From the NCBI RefSeq assembly GCF_000306945.1, contig NC_018518.1, positions 1,798,001 to 1,862,000 of the forward strand: DNA of 64,000 nt. The letters run 5' to 3'. This DNA comes from Bordetella pertussis 18323 (GTDB lineage: Bacteria; Pseudomonadota; Gammaproteobacteria; Burkholderiales; Burkholderiaceae_B). The translations under genes and the position numbers were made by a program. Below, in pieces: positions 1 through 10,621 of this stretch; positions within the stretch are counted from its first letter, which is position 1, and each line of letters begins with the position of its first letter. The notes under the pieces were generated by a model. That model was given only the letters and a program-made list of their open reading frames with translations, was not told where the DNA came from and did no database searches.

Positions 1-749
1 AGATCGACAAGATTTCGCGCAAGTCCGACAACCCGTCGATCACCCGCGACGTATCGGGCGAGGGCGTGCAGCAGGCGCTGCTCAAGCTGATCGAAGGCAC
101 GGTCGCTTCGGTGCCCCCGCAGGGCGGCCGCAAGCATCCCAACCAGGACTTCGTCCAGGTCGACACCACCAACATCCTGTTCATCGTCGGCGGCGCCTTC
201 GACGGCCTGGAAAAGGTCATCCGCGACCGCACCGAGAAATCGGGCATCGGGTTTTCGGCGGCGGTGCGCGCCAAGTCCGAGCGCGGCGTGGGTGAGCTCT
301 TCAGCGAGGCCGAGCCCGAGGACTTGATCAAGTTCGGCCTGATCCCCGAACTGGTCGGCCGCCTGCCCGTGGTCGCCACGCTGGACGAGCTGGACGAGGC
401 CGTGCTGGTGCAGATCCTGACCGAACCCAAGAACGCGCTGGTCAAGCAGTTCCAGAAGCTGTTCGCCATGGAAGGCGCGGAACTCGACGTGCGCCCGGAT
501 GCGCTGAAGGCGATCTCCCGCAAGGCGCTCAAGCGCAAGACGGGGGCGCGCGGCCTGCGCTCCATCCTGGAGGGCGCGCTGCTGGACACCATGTATGACC
601 TGCCGTCGCAAGGCAACGTCAGCCGCGTGGTGCTCGAGGCCAATGCCGTCGAGGGCGTCGGCAAGCCCCTGTTGATCTACGCCGACGAATCCGAAGCCGC
701 CTCTGGCGAGAAGGCCGGGCGTGGCGAGGTCCGTGACGCGGCGGCTTGA
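1..749 (+). CDS. clpX: ATP-dependent Clp protease ATP-binding subunit ClpX (3' part)
   Basis: The reading frame is already open at the window edge and the first whole codon is at base 3, so about 248 C-terminal residues of a protein usually near 420-430 residues are present. ClpX is the AAA+ unfoldase that feeds substrates to ClpP. The visible part starts in the AAA+ large domain (IDKISRK, then [17 protein letters not shown]) and includes the [12 protein letters not shown] segment and the sensor-2 arginine motif [11 protein letters not shown]. The gene ends just before a terminator, and lon follows, a common clpX-lon order in betaproteobacteria. The N-terminal zinc-binding domain lies outside the window. 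No defect is visible. Confidence 0.97.
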   Translation, partial: IDKISRKSDNPSITRDVSGEGVQQALLKLIEGTVASVPPQGGRKHPNQDFVQVDTTNILFIVGGAFDGLEKVIRDRTEKSGIGFSAAVRAKSERGVGELFSEAEPEDLIKFGLIPELVGRLPVVATLDELDEAVLVQILTEPKNALVKQFQKLFAMEGAELDVRPDALKAISRKALKRKTGARGLRSILEGALLDTMYDLPSQGNVSRVVLEANAVEGVGKPLLIYADESEAASGEKAGRGEVRDAAA

Positions 750-775
750 TCTTCGATCCCGGCCGCCATTGCAAG

Positions 776-801
776 AAAACCCGTTTGTAACGGGTTTTTT
801 T
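776..801 (+). terminator. Rho-independent terminator after clpX
   Basis: A 10-bp inverted repeat (AAAACCCGTT / AACGGGTTTT) with a 3-base loop runs into a T tract 27 bp after the clpX stop. It separates clpX from lon, which has its own promoter. Confidence 0.85.
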
Positions 802-830
802 GCATCTTCCCGCTATCTGGATGCCGAGCG

Positions 831-858
831 CTTGAATTTTCGGCTATTGTTCCCATAT
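831..858 (+). promoter_or_regulatory. Sigma-32-type heat-shock promoter of lon
   Basis: CTTGAAT (831-837) is followed after 14 bases by CCCATAT (852-858). This closely fits the sigma-32 consensus, CTTGAAA and CCCATnT separated by 13-15 bases. It lies about 80 bp before the lon start and downstream of the clpX terminator, as expected for heat-shock induction of Lon. The assignment rests on the motif match only. Confidence 0.75.
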
Positions 859-937
859 CAGACGTAACCGACGTGGAGACCTGGGTCTGCCCTTGCCCCG
901 TCCCCCATTACGCCGAGTCATACCGAGGAACCCCCCT

Positions 938-3391
<2,454 letters not shown>

Positions 3392-3420
3392 GCCGACGCC
3401 GGCTCAGGCCAGCGACCCGC

Positions 3421-3457
3421 AAAACCGGGCCCGGATCATCCGGGCCCGGTTTTTTTC
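3421..3457. terminator. Bidirectional terminator between lon and the LysR gene
   Basis: AAAACCGGGCCCGG and CCGGGCCCGGTTTT form a near-perfect stem around a 5-base loop, with A residues on one side and eight T residues on the other. It can therefore serve lon on the plus strand and the convergent LysR gene on the minus strand. Confidence 0.85.
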
Positions 3458-3514
3458 GGCTATCCGCGGGTTCGGCGGTTCCAGCCTGGCAATGCGTGGC
3501 CGGCGGGGGCGGGT

Positions 3515-4465
3515 TCAGTCGTCGCCGAAGCAATGCAGCGCGACTTCGCGAAAGCGCTGCGCCGCGGCGCTGGATGGCTCGGGCAGCAGCAGGGCCAGGC
3601 CGATTTCGGCCGCCGGCGAGACGTCGGCGATGGCCCGGTAGGCCACGCGCGGGCTGGGGTTGTATTGCATGACCGCCGGCACCAGCGCCACGCCCAGGCC
3701 GCTTTCGACCAGCGACAGCACGGTCTGCACCTGCGTGGCCTCTTGCGTGACCCGGGGCAGGAAGCCGGCCCGTTGGCAGGCCAGCATGGCCGTGGCGTGC
3801 AGGCCGGCGGCGTCTTCGCGGGAATAGAACACGAACGATTCGGTCGCCAGTTCTTCCATCCTGATGTCGGCCTTCTGCGCCAGCGGATTGCCCAGCGGCA
3901 GGGCCGCGACGAAATCTTCGGCCAGCAGCGGCGCCAGGTGCGCGCGCGACGGCGTCAACAGCGGCGTGCGCACCAGCCCGACGTCGAGATCGCCGCTGTC
4001 GACGCGCTCGGCGATGCGCACCGAGGTGCCTTCCTTCAGCACCAGCTCGACGCCAGGATACTCGGCGCGGAACAGTCGCACGATGCGCTGCAGCACGCCG
4101 TTGGTCGTGGAGCCCACGAAGCCCACTTTCAGGGCGCCGCCGGTGCCCGAGGAGGCGGCGCGCGCCGCCGCCAGCAACTGGGCGTTATGAAACAGCAGCC
4201 GGCGCGCCTCGGCCAGGGCCGCATGCCCGCCTGGGGTGAGCGAGACGCCGCCCGAGCCCCCGCGCTCGAACAGGCGGGTGCCGAGCTCGGCCTCGAGTTT
4301 CTGGATGGCCACGGTCAGCGGCGGCTGGGTCATGTGCAGCCGGTCGGCGGCGCGCCGGAAATTCAGCGTCTCGCCCAGGGTCACGAATTGGCGTACCCGC
4401 CGCAAGTCCAGCATGGGGTCGGCGGGCGCGTCGCCCGCGCCGGCCGGTATGGTCGGATCGGTCAT
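3515..4465 (-). CDS. LysR-family transcriptional regulator
   Basis: This 316-residue protein has the LysR layout. A winged helix-turn-helix lies at about residues 24-80 (LRRVRQFVTLGETLNFRRAA, then MTQPPLTVAIQKLEAELG), followed by a periplasmic-binding-protein-like effector domain (LKVGFVGSTTNGVL onward). An internal methionine at residue 18 could be the real start, which would leave the usual short leader before the helix-turn-helix. It is transcribed away from the CoA-linked catabolic cluster that begins at 4693, and the shared intergenic region holds a perfect LysR-type dyad. The simplest reading is that it regulates that cluster in response to a substrate or CoA intermediate; the effector is unknown. 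Confidence 0.9.
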   Translation of the reverse strand: MTDPTIPAGAGDAPADPMLDLRRVRQFVTLGETLNFRRAADRLHMTQPPLTVAIQKLEAELGTRLFERGGSGGVSLTPGGHAALAEARRLLFHNAQLLAAARAASSGTGGALKVGFVGSTTNGVLQRIVRLFRAEYPGVELVLKEGTSVRIAERVDSGDLDVGLVRTPLLTPSRAHLAPLLAEDFVAALPLGNPLAQKADIRMEELATESFVFYSREDAAGLHATAMLACQRAGFLPRVTQEATQVQTVLSLVESGLGVALVPAVMQYNPSPRVAYRAIADVSPAAEIGLALLLPEPSSAAAQRFREVALHCFGDD

Positions 4466-4589
4466 GGGAGCCCCTTCGGGGTGGGCGATGCGTACTCAAT
4501 ATCACTTTGGCTGAGTTGATACCTGGATGGCATGCGAGTAGTTCCCGTGATCAGCAGAAATCAGCGGATAGAAGTGTAGATCACCAGAT

Positions 4590-4614
4590 ATTTGATATGC
4601 AACGTATATCAAAT
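4590..4614. promoter_or_regulatory. LysR-type operator dyad
   Basis: ATTTGATAT and ATATCAAAT form a perfect 9-bp inverted repeat separated by 7 bases, and the dyad contains the T-N11-A arrangement typical of LysR sites. It lies in an AT-rich stretch between the divergent LysR gene and the CoA-transferase gene. It is the natural binding site for the adjacent regulator; no binding data are available. Confidence 0.7.
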
Positions 4615-4692
4615 TTGATTGAAATAATATTAGACTTGGATGGGATGCCGTTCCTAAGATGAGCGCCAACGAATCATGGAGGCGACACAGAC

Positions 4693-5916
4693 ATGGACAC
4701 GGCGCTCGGACACATCAAGGTCCTGGACTTGATCCGCATCCTGGCCGGCCCCTGGGCGACCCAGACGCTGGCGGACATGGGCGCGGAGGTGGTCAAGGTC
4801 GAACGCCCGCGGGTGGGCGATGACACCCGCGCCTGGGGGCCGCCGTTCCTGAAGGACAGCGAGGGGAACGAGACCGCCGATTCGTCGTATTTCCTGGCCG
4901 CCAACCGCGGCAAGAAATCCATCACGGTGGACCTGGCGCACCCGGACGGCCAGGCCCTGATCCGCGACCTGGCCGCCACGGCCGACGTGGTGGTGGAAAA
5001 CTACAAGGTCGGGACCCTGGCGCGCTACGGCCTGGACTACGAAAGCCTGAAAGCGATCAACCCCCGGCTGGTGTATTGCTCGATTACGGGCTTCGGCCAG
5101 GACGGTCCCTACGCCTCGCTGCCGGGCTATGACTTCGTCTTCCAGGGCATGGGCGGGTTGATGAGCATTACCGGCCAGCCGGAAGGCACGCCGGGCGACG
5201 AGCCCATGAAGGTCGGCATTGCCATCAGCGACTTGCTGACGGGCATGTATGCCACGACCGCCATCCTGGCCGCGCTGGAGCGCCGGCACGTCAGCGGGAC
5301 GGGGCAGCATGTCGATATGTCCTTGCTCGATTGCGTGGTCAGCATCAGCTCGTATCAGGCCATCAACCACTTCCTGTCGGGCAAGATTCCGCGGCGCATG
5401 GGCAATGCCCACTCGAACATGGTGCCGTACCAGGTATTCCGCTGCAAAGAGGGCGATGTCATCGTGGCGGTGGGCAACGATGGCCAGTACCGCGCCCTGT
5501 GCAAGCTGATCGAGCGCGACGACCTGGCCACGGACGAGCGCTACGCCACGCCCGGACAGCGCAACCGCAACCGCGACACGCTCATTCCCGAAATTGCCCA
5601 GGCCATGCTGGCGCGCACCATGCAGGAGTGGGTCGCGCTCATGGAAGCCGCCAATGTGCCTTGCGGCCCCATCTACAACATGCAGCAGATGTTCGAAGAC
5701 CCGCACGTGCAGCATCGCGGCATGCGTTTGTCGTTGCCGCACAGCGCCGGCGTGCAGGCGCCTGCGGTGGCCAGCCCCATACGCCTGTCCGACACCCCGA
5801 TCCAGTACGGCCGCTCCGCCCCGTTGCTGGGCGAGCACACCGACAGTGTGCTGGCCCAGCGGCTTGGCCTGGCGCCGGCGCGCATTGCCGAATTGCGGGC
5901 GCGGGGCGCGATCTGA
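4693..5916 (+). CDS. CaiB/BaiF family CoA-transferase (family III)
   Basis: This 407-residue protein matches class III CoA-transferases, which move CoA between carboxylic acids through an aspartyl-CoA intermediate. The N-terminus (VLDLIRILAGPWATQTLADMGAEVVKVE) is the family signature. The expected catalytic aspartate is D147 in the LPGYDFVFQ segment. GGAGGCGAC upstream provides the ribosome binding site for the ATG at 4693. It is the first gene of the catabolic cluster and probably activates the imported acid to its CoA thioester. The precise substrate cannot be read from sequence. Confidence 0.9.
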   Translation: MDTALGHIKVLDLIRILAGPWATQTLADMGAEVVKVERPRVGDDTRAWGPPFLKDSEGNETADSSYFLAANRGKKSITVDLAHPDGQALIRDLAATADVVVENYKVGTLARYGLDYESLKAINPRLVYCSITGFGQDGPYASLPGYDFVFQGMGGLMSITGQPEGTPGDEPMKVGIAISDLLTGMYATTAILAALERRHVSGTGQHVDMSLLDCVVSISSYQAINHFLSGKIPRRMGNAHSNMVPYQVFRCKEGDVIVAVGNDGQYRALCKLIERDDLATDERYATPGQRNRNRDTLIPEIAQAMLARTMQEWVALMEAANVPCGPIYNMQQMFEDPHVQHRGMRLSLPHSAGVQAPAVASPIRLSDTPIQYGRSAPLLGEHTDSVLAQRLGLAPARIAELRARGAI

Positions 5917-5981
5917 GCCCGCGCGCCATCGCCGCGATCCGGCGGTTTTCCCGTGTTTCACCAAAGAAAAAAGGAGACAGT

Positions 5982-6953
5982 ATGCTGCGACACACCTTCA
6001 TCCGCGCGGCCCTGGCGGCCGCGTTGGCGGTCTGCGCCGCGGGCGCGCACGCCCAGGCCAAACCCTCGTCGATCCGGCTGGTGGTGCCTTACCCGGCGGG
6101 CGGCGCCGCCGATCAGATTGCCCGGCTGGTGGCCAACGATGCCGGCGCCATCCTGGGCACGCCCATCGTCATCGAGAACAAGGGCGGCGCGGGCGGAATG
6201 ATCGCCGCCGAATCCGTCCTGCAGGCGGCGCCGGACGGCGCGACCTTCTTCGTGGGCTCCAACGCACCCATCGTCATCAATCAGGCCATCTATGAAAAGA
6301 TGTCCTATGACCCCGCCAAGGATTTCGTTCCCGTCGCCGGCATGGGCAAGGCGCCGCTCCTGCTGGTGACGCGCAAGGACCTGGGCACCGCCGACGTGAA
6401 GGCCCTGGCCGAGCTGGGCAAGCGCGAGGCCGGCAAGCTGACCATGGGCTCGGCCAGCAGCGGCAACATCACCCACCTGGCGGGCGAGTACGCCGCCAGC
6501 CAGATGGGCTTCAAGGTGACGCACGTGCCGTTCAAGGGCAGCGCGCCCGCCATCACCAGCCTGATGGGCGGGAACATCGACATCATGTTCGACGCCTTGC
6601 CGTCGTGCATGGCCCAGGCCGAGTCGGGCCGCATCGTGCCGCTGGCGATCCTGGACGATCAGCGCTTTCCGCAGCTGCGCGACGTGCCCACCGCGAAGGA
6701 ACTGGGTTATCCCGGCCTGGAGGCCGCGGCGTGGTTCGGCGTGATGGCGTGCGCCGGCACGCCCGATTCGTCCATCGGCGCGATGAACAAGGCGATCAAC
6801 CAGGCACTGCAAAAGCAGGAACTGATCGACAAGCTGCGCCGCATCGGTGCGCAGCCCATGCCGGGCTCGCAGCAGGATTTCGCCCGCTTCATCGATGCCG
6901 AGCGCAAACAGTGGGTGCCGTTGGCCAAGTCGCTCGGCGTACGGGCGGATTGA
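5982..6953 (+). CDS. Bug-family tripartite tricarboxylate-type periplasmic receptor
   Basis: This 323-residue protein begins with a clear signal peptide (MLRHTFIRAALAAALAVCAAGAHA) and continues with the Bug signature RLVVPYPAGGAADQIARLV. Bug proteins bind carboxylates or similar small solutes in the periplasm and are greatly expanded in Bordetella. AAGGAG lies just before the ATG at 5982. No TctA/TctB membrane genes are adjacent, which is common for Bug proteins. Placed second in the cluster, it probably captures the acid that the CoA-transferase activates. Confidence 0.9.
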   Translation: MLRHTFIRAALAAALAVCAAGAHAQAKPSSIRLVVPYPAGGAADQIARLVANDAGAILGTPIVIENKGGAGGMIAAESVLQAAPDGATFFVGSNAPIVINQAIYEKMSYDPAKDFVPVAGMGKAPLLLVTRKDLGTADVKALAELGKREAGKLTMGSASSGNITHLAGEYAASQMGFKVTHVPFKGSAPAITSLMGGNIDIMFDALPSCMAQAESGRIVPLAILDDQRFPQLRDVPTAKELGYPGLEAAAWFGVMACAGTPDSSIGAMNKAINQALQKQELIDKLRRIGAQPMPGSQQDFARFIDAERKQWVPLAKSLGVRAD

Positions 6954-6957
6954 TGCC

Positions 6958-7422
6958 ATGAAAAAAATCAGCTTCGATTCCATCGCGGCCCTCAAGGCCT
7001 TTGCCGGACAGCCGGCGGCCGTGGGCCAGCCCATCGTCGTCGATCAGTCCGCCATCGATACGTTCGGCGACGTCGTGCACGACAGGCAGTGGATCCATGT
7101 GGACCCGGTCCGGGCCGCCGCCGAGTCGCCGTTCGGCACCACCATTGCCCACGGCTTGCTCACGCTTTCGTTGATCACGGGGTGGTACCACCAGCTGTTC
7201 GAGTTTCCCGGCCGCAAGCTGGCGCTGAACTACGGCTTCGACAAGGTGCGGTTTCCCGCGCCGGTGCCCAGCGGTTCGGCCCTGGTCGGCAGCTTCCGGT
7301 TGGCGCGGGTCGACGACCTGGGGCCGGACGAAGCGCGGTGCCTGTGGGAGGTCGACGTGCGCGTGGCGGGCGCCGAGCGGCCGGCGATGGTGGCCGAGTG
7401 GCTGATGCAACTGCGTTATTGA
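6958..7422 (+). CDS. MaoC-like (R-specific) enoyl-CoA hydratase
   Basis: This 154-residue hot-dog-fold protein carries the hydratase-2 type motif: an aspartate-histidine pair in HDRQWIHVD followed by FGTTIAHGLLTLSL. Members hydrate trans-2-enoyl-CoA to 3-hydroxyacyl-CoA. The ATG at 6958 lies two bases after the stop of the preceding receptor gene, so translation is likely coupled. It fits a beta-oxidation-like step in this cluster. Confidence 0.88.
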   Translation: MKKISFDSIAALKAFAGQPAAVGQPIVVDQSAIDTFGDVVHDRQWIHVDPVRAAAESPFGTTIAHGLLTLSLITGWYHQLFEFPGRKLALNYGFDKVRFPAPVPSGSALVGSFRLARVDDLGPDEARCLWEVDVRVAGAERPAMVAEWLMQLRY

Positions 7423-7441
7423 GCGCGCGGCGGGAGTGATC

Positions 7442-8239
7442 ATGTCTGTACTGGAAATTTCCCGCGTCGGCGCCTGCGCCGTGCTGACCTTGAACCGGCC
7501 GGCCGCGCGCAACGCGCTCGACATGGATTTGCGCAACGCCCTGGCCAAGGCGCTGCCCGAGATCCGCGACGATGTGACGGTGTGCGCGGTGGTGCTGACC
7601 GGCGCCGGCGGGCATTTTTGCGCCGGCGGCGATATCCGCGCGATTGCGGCCGGGCAGGGCAATGCCGACGTCTTCGAAGGCCGCAACCGCATCCTGAGCA
7701 TGCAGCGCTGGTTCGACGGCCTGGTGGACCTGGAGAAACCGGTCATTGCCGCCGTCGACGGCGTGGCCTTCGGCGCGGGCCTGTCGTTGGCGCTGGCCGC
7801 CGATTTCGTCCTGGCCTCGCCACGCGCGACCTTCTGCGCCGTGTTCGCGCGTCTGGGGTATGTGCCGGACCTGGGCGGCATGTATTTGCTGCCACGGGCG
7901 GTGGGCCTGGCGCGCGCCAAGGCGCTGGCATTTTCGGCCCGGGTGGTGGGCGCGCCCGAGGCGCTGGAGATGGGTATCGCGCACCAGTTGGTCGACGACC
8001 GGCCGGTGCTCGATGCCGCCCTCGAGCTGGCCGGGCGCTTCGAGCAGGCGCCGGCGGGCGCGCTGGGCATCGTCAAGTCGGTGATGAACCACGCGTTCGA
8101 GTCCGACCGCCGTACCGTTTACATGCAGGAAGCGCTGGCGCAGGCGCTGTGCCGCGAAAGCGCTTTTCATCAAGAGGCGGCGCGTCGTTTCCTCGACAAG
8201 CAGGCGCCGCTGTACCAATGGCCCCAGGAGCAACAATGA
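7442..8239 (+). CDS. Enoyl-CoA hydratase/isomerase (crotonase family)
   Basis: This 265-residue crotonase-fold protein has the substrate segment LNRPAARNALDMDL and the oxyanion-hole regions HFCAGGDIRAI and [20 protein letters not shown]. It probably hydrates or isomerises an acyl-CoA of the pathway. The ATG at 7442 is preferred because GGGAG lies five bases before it; an upstream GTG at 7436 is in frame. Its stop overlaps the start of the next gene (ATGA). Confidence 0.9.
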   Translation: MSVLEISRVGACAVLTLNRPAARNALDMDLRNALAKALPEIRDDVTVCAVVLTGAGGHFCAGGDIRAIAAGQGNADVFEGRNRILSMQRWFDGLVDLEKPVIAAVDGVAFGAGLSLALAADFVLASPRATFCAVFARLGYVPDLGGMYLLPRAVGLARAKALAFSARVVGAPEALEMGIAHQLVDDRPVLDAALELAGRFEQAPAGALGIVKSVMNHAFESDRRTVYMQEALAQALCRESAFHQEAARRFLDKQAPLYQWPQEQQ

Positions 8240-8667
8240 CCGAGCATCCCCAAGCCGCATCCGCGCTGCTGCCGCAGCAGGAGTATTTCGCGCATCTGGC
8301 CGACGGCCGCTTCATGATCCAGCGTTCGCGCAGCAGCGGCGAATACGTGTTCTACCCGCGCGTGGCCGCGCCGCGCACCGGCGCGCAGGACCTGGAGTGG
8401 GTGGCGGCCTCGGGCCGGGGCACGGTCTATGCCACCACGGTCATGCGGGTGCGCCCGCCGGCCGCGCCTTACAACGTCTGCCTGGTCGAACTCGAGGAAG
8501 GCCCGCGCATGATGAGCCGCGTCGAGGGCATCGGGCCCGAGGACGTGCAGGTCGGGATGGCGGTGCGCGCGCGCATCATCCGCGACGACGCCGGCGAGCC
8601 GCTGGTGGTATTCGAACCGGCCGGCCCGTCCGATGCCGGCATCGGCCAGGGGAGGGCGGCACAATGA
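8236..8667 (+). CDS. DUF35-type OB-fold protein, acyl-CoA-associated
   Basis: This 143-residue protein matches the DUF35 (OB-fold) family that partners thiolase-like proteins, with the core GRGTVYATTVMRV and a YNVCLVELEEGPRMMSRV strand region. The N-terminal rubredoxin-like zinc ribbon of many relatives has no visible CxxC pairs here. It overlaps its neighbours by four bases on both sides and directly precedes the thiolase-like gene, the standard pairing in which both proteins form one complex. Confidence 0.82.
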   Translation: MTEHPQAASALLPQQEYFAHLADGRFMIQRSRSSGEYVFYPRVAAPRTGAQDLEWVAASGRGTVYATTVMRVRPPAAPYNVCLVELEEGPRMMSRVEGIGPEDVQVGMAVRARIIRDDAGEPLVVFEPAGPSDAGIGQGRAAQ

Positions 8668-9821
8668 TCCAGGAGCGCTTTCCGCGCGGCAAGACCGCGA
8701 TCGTGGCTTGCGCCACCTATGGCATCGGCGAGTCGCCGGGTCTGTCGTCGCTGGACCTGGCGGTGCGCGCCAGCGTGCAGGCGCTCGACAGCGTGGGCTT
8801 GACGCCCGCCGATGTCGATGGCCTGTTCATCGGCCTGCCCGACGATTTCGTGTCGGGCCTGAGTTTCACGGAGTACCTCGGCATCTCGCCGCGCCTGACC
8901 GACAACAACCGCACCGGCGGTTCGTCCTTCCTGACCCACGCGATTCACGCCGCCCTGGCGCTGGAGGCGGGCCTGTGCGACGTGGCGCTCATCGCGTACG
9001 GCAGCAACCAGCGCAGCGGGGCGGGCAAGCTGGTCAGCTCGATGCGTCCATCTCCCTACGAGGGGGCATACAAGCTGGCGCGCCCGGTGGGGGCATACGC
9101 GCTGGCGGCGTCGCGCTACGCGGCCCAGTATGGACTGCAGAAAGAGCAGCTGGGCGCCGTGGCGCTGGCGGCGCGGCAGTGGGCGCAGAAGAATCCCGAG
9201 GCCTACATGCGCGCCCCGCTGACCATGGACGAATGCCTGGCGTCGCGCCTGGTATGCGACCCGTTCTCGGTGCGCGACTGCTGCCTGGTCACCGATGGCG
9301 CCGCCGCCGTGGTGATGGTGCGCGCCGATCGCGCCCGGGACCTGGCGGCGCGGCCGGCCTATCTGCTGGGCGGGGCCGCCGCGGCCTGGCACAAGGACAT
9401 CACCAACATGCCGGACCTGACGGTGACCGCCGCCTCGCTCAGCGGCCCGCGCGCCATGGCGCAGGCGGGCGTGACGCCGGCCGACATCGACGTGCTGGAG
9501 CTCTACGACGCCTTCACCCTGAACACCATCCTGTTTCTCGAAGACCTGGGCTTCTGCGCCAAGGGCGAGGGCGGCGCCTTCGTCGAGGACGGCCGCATCG
9601 CGCCCGGCGGGGCGCTGCCCGTCAATACCAACGGCGGCGGGCTGTCGTGCGTGCATCCCGGCATGTATGGCCTGTTCACGATGGTGGAGGCGGCCCAGCA
9701 GTTGGCCGGCGCGGCCGGCGAACGCCAGGTTGCGCAGGCCCGGCTGGCGCTGGCGCACGGCAACGGCGGCGAGCTCTCCAGCCAGGCCACGCTGATACTG
9801 GGCACCGAGGAAACGATCTGA
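8664..9821 (+). CDS. Thiolase-like protein (SCP2/lipid-transfer thiolase family)
   Basis: This 385-residue protein belongs to the SCP2-type thiolase group. It has the N-terminal TAIVACATYGIGESPG, the GGGLSCVHPGMYGLFTMVEA segment and the C-terminal AHGNGGELSSQATLIL motif. At the usual nucleophile position the sequence reads NNRTGGSSF, with serines near residue 87-88 and no cysteine. Classic Claisen chemistry may therefore be absent, or the protein may act like the retro-aldol thiolase/DUF35 pairs of steroid side-chain degradation. It overlaps the DUF35 gene by four bases. Confidence 0.85.
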   Translation: MIQERFPRGKTAIVACATYGIGESPGLSSLDLAVRASVQALDSVGLTPADVDGLFIGLPDDFVSGLSFTEYLGISPRLTDNNRTGGSSFLTHAIHAALALEAGLCDVALIAYGSNQRSGAGKLVSSMRPSPYEGAYKLARPVGAYALAASRYAAQYGLQKEQLGAVALAARQWAQKNPEAYMRAPLTMDECLASRLVCDPFSVRDCCLVTDGAAAVVMVRADRARDLAARPAYLLGGAAAAWHKDITNMPDLTVTAASLSGPRAMAQAGVTPADIDVLELYDAFTLNTILFLEDLGFCAKGEGGAFVEDGRIAPGGALPVNTNGGGLSCVHPGMYGLFTMVEAAQQLAGAAGERQVAQARLALAHGNGGELSSQATLILGTEETI

Positions 9822-9842
9822 GCACTCATGAAGTAGACAGCC

Positions 9843-10619
9843 ATGCAGGACAAACTTTTGACGCTGGAGAACCGCCAGGTCATCGTGACCGGGGCGGGGC
9901 AGGGCATCGGACGGGCGCTTGCCAGCGCCATCGCGGGACTGGGTGGTCGCGTCGTGGCGGTCGACCTGAACGCCGACGCGCTGGCTGCCCTGCGCGAGGC
10001 GCTGGGCCACGAACGCTGCGTCACGGTGGCCGGCAACGTGGCCGATCCATCGCTGGCGCAGCAGGCGGTGGATGCGGGCGTGACGGCCTTTGGCGGCGTC
10101 AACGGGCTGGTCAACAACGCCGGCGTGACCCGTACCGCCATGATCGACAAGATGTCGATCAGCGACTGGCAGCAGGTCATCGACGTGCATCTGTCCGGGT
10201 CGTTCTATTTCCTGCAGGCGCTGGGCAGGCATTTGCTGGGCCGCGCCAAGGCGGGCGGCGATGGCGCGGGGGCGATCGTGAACATTTCTTCCGACGCCGG
10301 CCGGCGCGGCACCATCGGACAGATCAACTACGGCGCCGCCAAGGCCGGGGTGCTGGGCCTGACCATGTGCGCGGCGCGCGAATGGGCCCGGTACGGCATC
10401 CGGACCAATACCGTCGGTTTCGGCGTCGTCGAGACGCCCATGACCGAGACCATACGCGGCGAGAAATTTCGCGACACGTATCTCAGCCAGATTCCGTTGG
10501 GCCGTTGGGGCGAGGCCGATGAGGTGGTGCGCCCCGTGTGCTTCCTGCTTTCGGACGCGGCTTCCTACGTGACCGGACAGCACCTGTCGGTCAACGGCGG
10601 CTACACCATCGGACTGTGA
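9843..10619 (+). CDS. Short-chain dehydrogenase/reductase
   Basis: This 258-residue protein is a classical SDR. The cofactor motif TGAGQGIG is at residues 16-23, NNAG follows, a serine lies in NISSDAG, and the catalytic Y163 and K167 are in the INYGAAKAG segment. The D-L-N sequence after beta-strand 2 (VVAVDLNADAL) suggests NAD(H). It probably oxidises a 3-hydroxyacyl-CoA in the cluster, downstream of the two hydratases. Its stop is two bases before the GTG of the next gene. Confidence 0.9.
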   Translation: MQDKLLTLENRQVIVTGAGQGIGRALASAIAGLGGRVVAVDLNADALAALREALGHERCVTVAGNVADPSLAQQAVDAGVTAFGGVNGLVNNAGVTRTAMIDKMSISDWQQVIDVHLSGSFYFLQALGRHLLGRAKAGGDGAGAIVNISSDAGRRGTIGQINYGAAKAGVLGLTMCAAREWARYGIRTNTVGFGVVETPMTETIRGEKFRDTYLSQIPLGRWGEADEVVRPVCFLLSDAASYVTGQHLSVNGGYTIGL

Positions 10620-10621
10620 TC

